Part shown: positions 60,901 to 64,000 of the stretch, one piece after another
Numbering within the stretch: the stretch's first letter is position 1
Layout: the number at the start of each line of letters is the position of its first letter
Translations under genes and position numbers: made by a program
The notes under the pieces: model-generated
What the model was told of the DNA's origin: nothing
The model's database searches: none
Seen by the model: only the letters and a program-made list of their open reading frames with translations
Origin: Cardiocondyla obscurior
Taxonomy: Eukaryota > Arthropoda > Insecta > Hymenoptera > Formicidae
Reading direction: 5' to 3'
DNA length: 64,000 nucleotides
Assembly (NCBI RefSeq): GCF_019399895.1
Contig: NC_091864.1
Coordinates: 12,130,001-12,194,000 of the forward strand

Positions 60901-63900
60901 TATGCAGTCACGTGGGAAAACGTTCGCGTCGTAATACGTGGTTTATCATCGACATGTTTACCCGCTCGGCGAGAAAAACGAATTTAACGGCTTGTTTAAT
61001 TTCACATCGACCCACCCAGGGGTTTTTTTTTTTTTTTTTTTTTTTATTTGCGCGTGTAACGCCGACGTCGCGCAAGTTCGGGGCGCTTTGCATCTCGTTG
61101 AATGCTTAAAGGAAAAAAAAGTCTGAGCGAATTAAATTATTATCCCGCGAAAAATCGCGAGATGAGCTGGAAATTAAAGGTTACGCTTTTCATAGTCACA
61201 GATCGGTACTATCAGCGACGAACGCCGTCGAGAGGAGCTTTCGAGGGACGGAGGAAATTCTGAGGGCGCGCACATGCGCCTGTGTTCAATATTGACCGTG
61301 ACGTGCGATTAGATCCGAACTCAATTTCGCGTCTCGATCTGCAACGCGGTGATCTCGTTACGGTCCTTTCCGGATTTTCGATTCGGGAAATTCTCCTTTT
61401 TCCATCTTCGTTTTTAATCAGAACGCGTAAAAAAAAAAAAAATTACACGCGCAAACAGCACGCCCGGCACAAAGGAAAAATAAAAGTGACGCGAACAAGT
61501 TTAACGCGGCAGAACAAAGGAAATTGCGGAAATGCAGAATGTCAAAGAGGCAGATTGTAGCAAGTGTCTCCTCTGCAATAGTTTACGTTCCAATTGTTTT
61601 GAGGTCGCCAGATAAAACGGATTCTTGGATCACCGAAGAGTTATAAAATTATATATCCATTTTTTTTTTTTTTTATTGAAAAACCTCGCGACTTAAGTAA
61701 TAACTCCAACTTCTCGCCAGAGAAAGCCAGGTCGCGCGTTTAAAAAAGGTCGACACGTAATGCACCGTGGCGGACCGATGTAACCGCGTCCATTGTTGGG
61801 AAATGTGAAACCGACGCTTACCGCGCGATGGCCAGGATTTCTCCCGCGTTAAAATGTTTCCTTCCAAACCGATGGTACCTGATACCGAGATCATTGTTCC
61901 AGCGTGGGACACTTGTAAAAAAAAAAAAGAAAAAAAATTTCCATACGCCACGTAGTCATATTCCACGGGAGTTTCCGCAGGAAACGCGATTAGGTCTTCA
62001 TTACTTTACGTCCGCCCTTTGACGACTCTCCGAGCGATTCAAATTTTCATCGCGATCGTCGAATTAAGATTCCCCACGTTACGCGATCGAATGATTATTA
62101 AATTCTCGCCTCAAATTCAGAGAAATTCTAATAATAAGTACACGCGTAAAGAAATAGATTGCGAACAAGAGGAACGAGATGTCTATTTATTAAAAATCGA
62201 GAAGCTTAGGGTAAACTTCAGGAGAACTCGCGTGCGCATTAAAAAATAATACCGTTATTCATTTCTAAATATTTTGCGCTATTTCATCGAAAGGCAACTC
62301 CTCATCAAAATCTATTAGAATTTAGATGAAAGAATCTCGTAGCACTGGGGTAGCTGATCTGCCCTTTCGAAGAGTTAACCATTAACGGCGGACTCTCGCC
62401 TCGACGATCACCATCCGCGAGCACGATTAAAAAGAAAACGAGAAGACACGAGAGAGAAAAAAAAAGGAAAGAAAAAAAGAAAGAAAAAAACGGTAAGGGG
62501 GAAAAAAGATGGAAGAAGAAGTGAGGAGAAGAGATGTTAAAAAGGTCGGTTTTTAACGGGAAGAGAACCCTTCACGCGCTCCAGCAAACTCATCGCGCTT
62601 CATCTCCCCCTTTTAACGTCTGTCGCTTTGTTAGTGCTCTTTCGGGAGATTTCGAGTTCGTGGTAATTAGCGAAAAATCACGTTACTTTGATTCCGGAAG
62701 GGCCGTCTCCGACGAGGATCTCCCGGTGTCGATATCTTCGCCGGGCTCGTTGATAATAACACACATCTTCTATGTGACGGAAAAGAACGCTTCGCGACAT
62801 TACGACCGTCAATTTTAGCGACGCGATTGCCGATAATGCGGTTGATTTCGGAATCTGACTGGTATTAATAATTCGTCAGCGACGACGAGAGACGTAGGGA
62901 CCTTGACGTTGCCGGGTGTGCGATATCGGCGTATCGATCGCCCAGAGGGTTTATCAAATTTACAACGGCGGCATTGGTTTCTGAAAATAATTCGTTTAAC
63001 GACGAAGGTCCGCCCCCGTCTAAAAGGTCCAAAACGCGCGATCTGCGTTCTATATTTGATAATGCTCCTGTCGGAGAAATGTTTTATTAACCGAACGAGA
63101 TTACGAATTATTTACGGCAACGAGATCCCGCAAAAAGAAAAGAAGAAAAAAAAAAAAAAAAAAAGTCGTTCTTGTTATTTGTCACCCTCAATTATCAGCT
63201 GCTGGCCGCACGGTGCAACGAGATTACGAGCTACGTGTAAAAACGCGGCCGCGGGATGGTTTTCGACGAAACGCGGCGTCTCGATGATTCGCGAGGCCAG
63301 ATTTTCAGAACGCGTGATGCGGAAAATATCATACGTAATAACGAGCACTTACGCAAGGACGTAAAACAAAAGGGTATGCACGATGTAGTTCGAAACCCGT
63401 TAGAACGCGTTTCCACTAGACGGAACTGGTTCTAAAAATGGAAACCCGCGTAAAATTGTACGATAATAAACTTCAGTTTGCTCCGAAAGCATGGAGGAAG
63501 GGTGGAGTAAACCTCGTCTCGCGTAAATGCTTAAAAGAATTCTATAAAAGTCCACATTTATCTAACAAAAATGGGACTCCAACGGTTCCGATCGCGAGAC
63601 ATATGTATGCAATATATACATATATATTTAGTTGTTTAGTATATCGCCGCGTATATTATCGTTACGCGTGAAAGGACTTCTTTCAGACACGTGAACTCGG
63701 CCATTTTGCTTGTCGCGTAATGTAAATCGAGCGACGGTAAACGCTTTTTTTTTTTTTTTCTTTTTCCTTCAGCCTCAAGCCACGGAGTCGAGACGTATCG
63801 ATTCGGACGGCATCAGAGTACTCGGTGTCGCGCGGTATTTCTTTCGAGAAAAATATCTCGCTGTGCTCCGGTCGCGCGCGAACAAGGCCCGCGACCGCAA

Positions 63901-64000
63901 GCCAGGTGAATCACTTGGTACATGTATTATTGCGTCAACCAAGTCGCAGAGGGAATCTCGAAGTCGTAACGACGCGAAATCTCGTCGCATCGTCGCGTAA
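57933..64000. other. CpG-rich DNA upstream of the first visible MCC exon
   Basis: Probably intron of MCC, because the exon ending at 57932 begins after an acceptor (tttttcag) and in mid-codon. I looked for an exon encoding the missing first EF-hand half on the minus strand and did not see one. The frame open to the right edge (63710-64000, plus) follows a pyrimidine-rich cag but has low-complexity Arg/Ser content and is not supported. Confidence 0.5.

Noticed and set aside
63710..64000. Open frame running off the right edge after a pyrimidine tract and cag
   Set aside because: The product is low-complexity Arg/Ser, there is no homology I recognise, and T-runs followed by cag are common in this region.
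1..64000. CRISPR arrays, bacterial operons, rRNA or tRNA genes
   Set aside because: No spaced direct repeats, no ribosome-binding-site-led gene strings and no tRNA cloverleaf or rRNA core sequences were seen; the gene structures are eukaryotic.

Overview
This window is nuclear DNA from an animal, almost certainly an insect. Hymenoptera, perhaps an ant, is my best guess. The genes are split by GT-AG introns and have AATAAA signals. The proteins are conserved animal families. Peptide-amidating lyase is a separate gene rather than fused to its monooxygenase partner, as in arthropods. Composition is uneven: roughly the first 36 kb is AT-rich, while about 40-64 kb is markedly CpG-rich. Order and species are inferred; no rRNA, tRNA or mitochondrial marker was seen.

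Layout, left to right. 1-5.4 kb: the last two exons of a paired-type homeobox gene (+), probably orthopedia. 5.4-11.5 kb: a gene desert with microsatellites and one copy of a palindromic element. 11.5-14.7 kb: a membrane-anchored peptidyl-alpha-hydroxyglycine alpha-amidating lyase (-), with a possible alternative cytosolic-tail exon. 15.9-17.1 kb: DTWD1 (-), a tRNA-modifying enzyme. 18.5-20.4 kb: an adiponectin-receptor homologue (+). 23.0-30.6 kb: a TMEM205-like membrane protein (+) with a 6.4-kb intron. 32.7-33.9 kb: DCAF7/WDR68 (-), head to head with BCAS2/SPF27 (+, 34.7-35.7 kb). 36.5-57.9 kb: fourteen phase-consistent exons of MCC (colorectal mutant cancer protein, -), whose first exon is not found and probably lies beyond 57.9 kb or outside the window.

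Two genes are nested in MCC introns on the opposite strand. In the last MCC intron is a compact two-cistron unit encoding SMIM4/UQCC5 and BRAWNIN/UQCC6. Both are mitochondrial inner-membrane microproteins needed for respiratory complex III assembly. They are 34 nt apart, share one AATAAA, and have two short upstream ORFs. In the 4.8-kb intron at 40.7-45.4 kb is a small secreted six-cysteine peptide gene with its own AATAAA.

The rest is intron or intergenic DNA. The most notable signals are the complex III microprotein dicistron, the PAM-like tail exon next to the lyase, the nested cysteine-rich peptide, a two-copy long-palindrome element (one copy in the likely MCC 3' UTR), a 24-bp perfect palindrome in the homeobox intron, and a hairpin just upstream of the dicistron. 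All exon boundaries were set by hand from splice consensus and reading phase. No database search was run.
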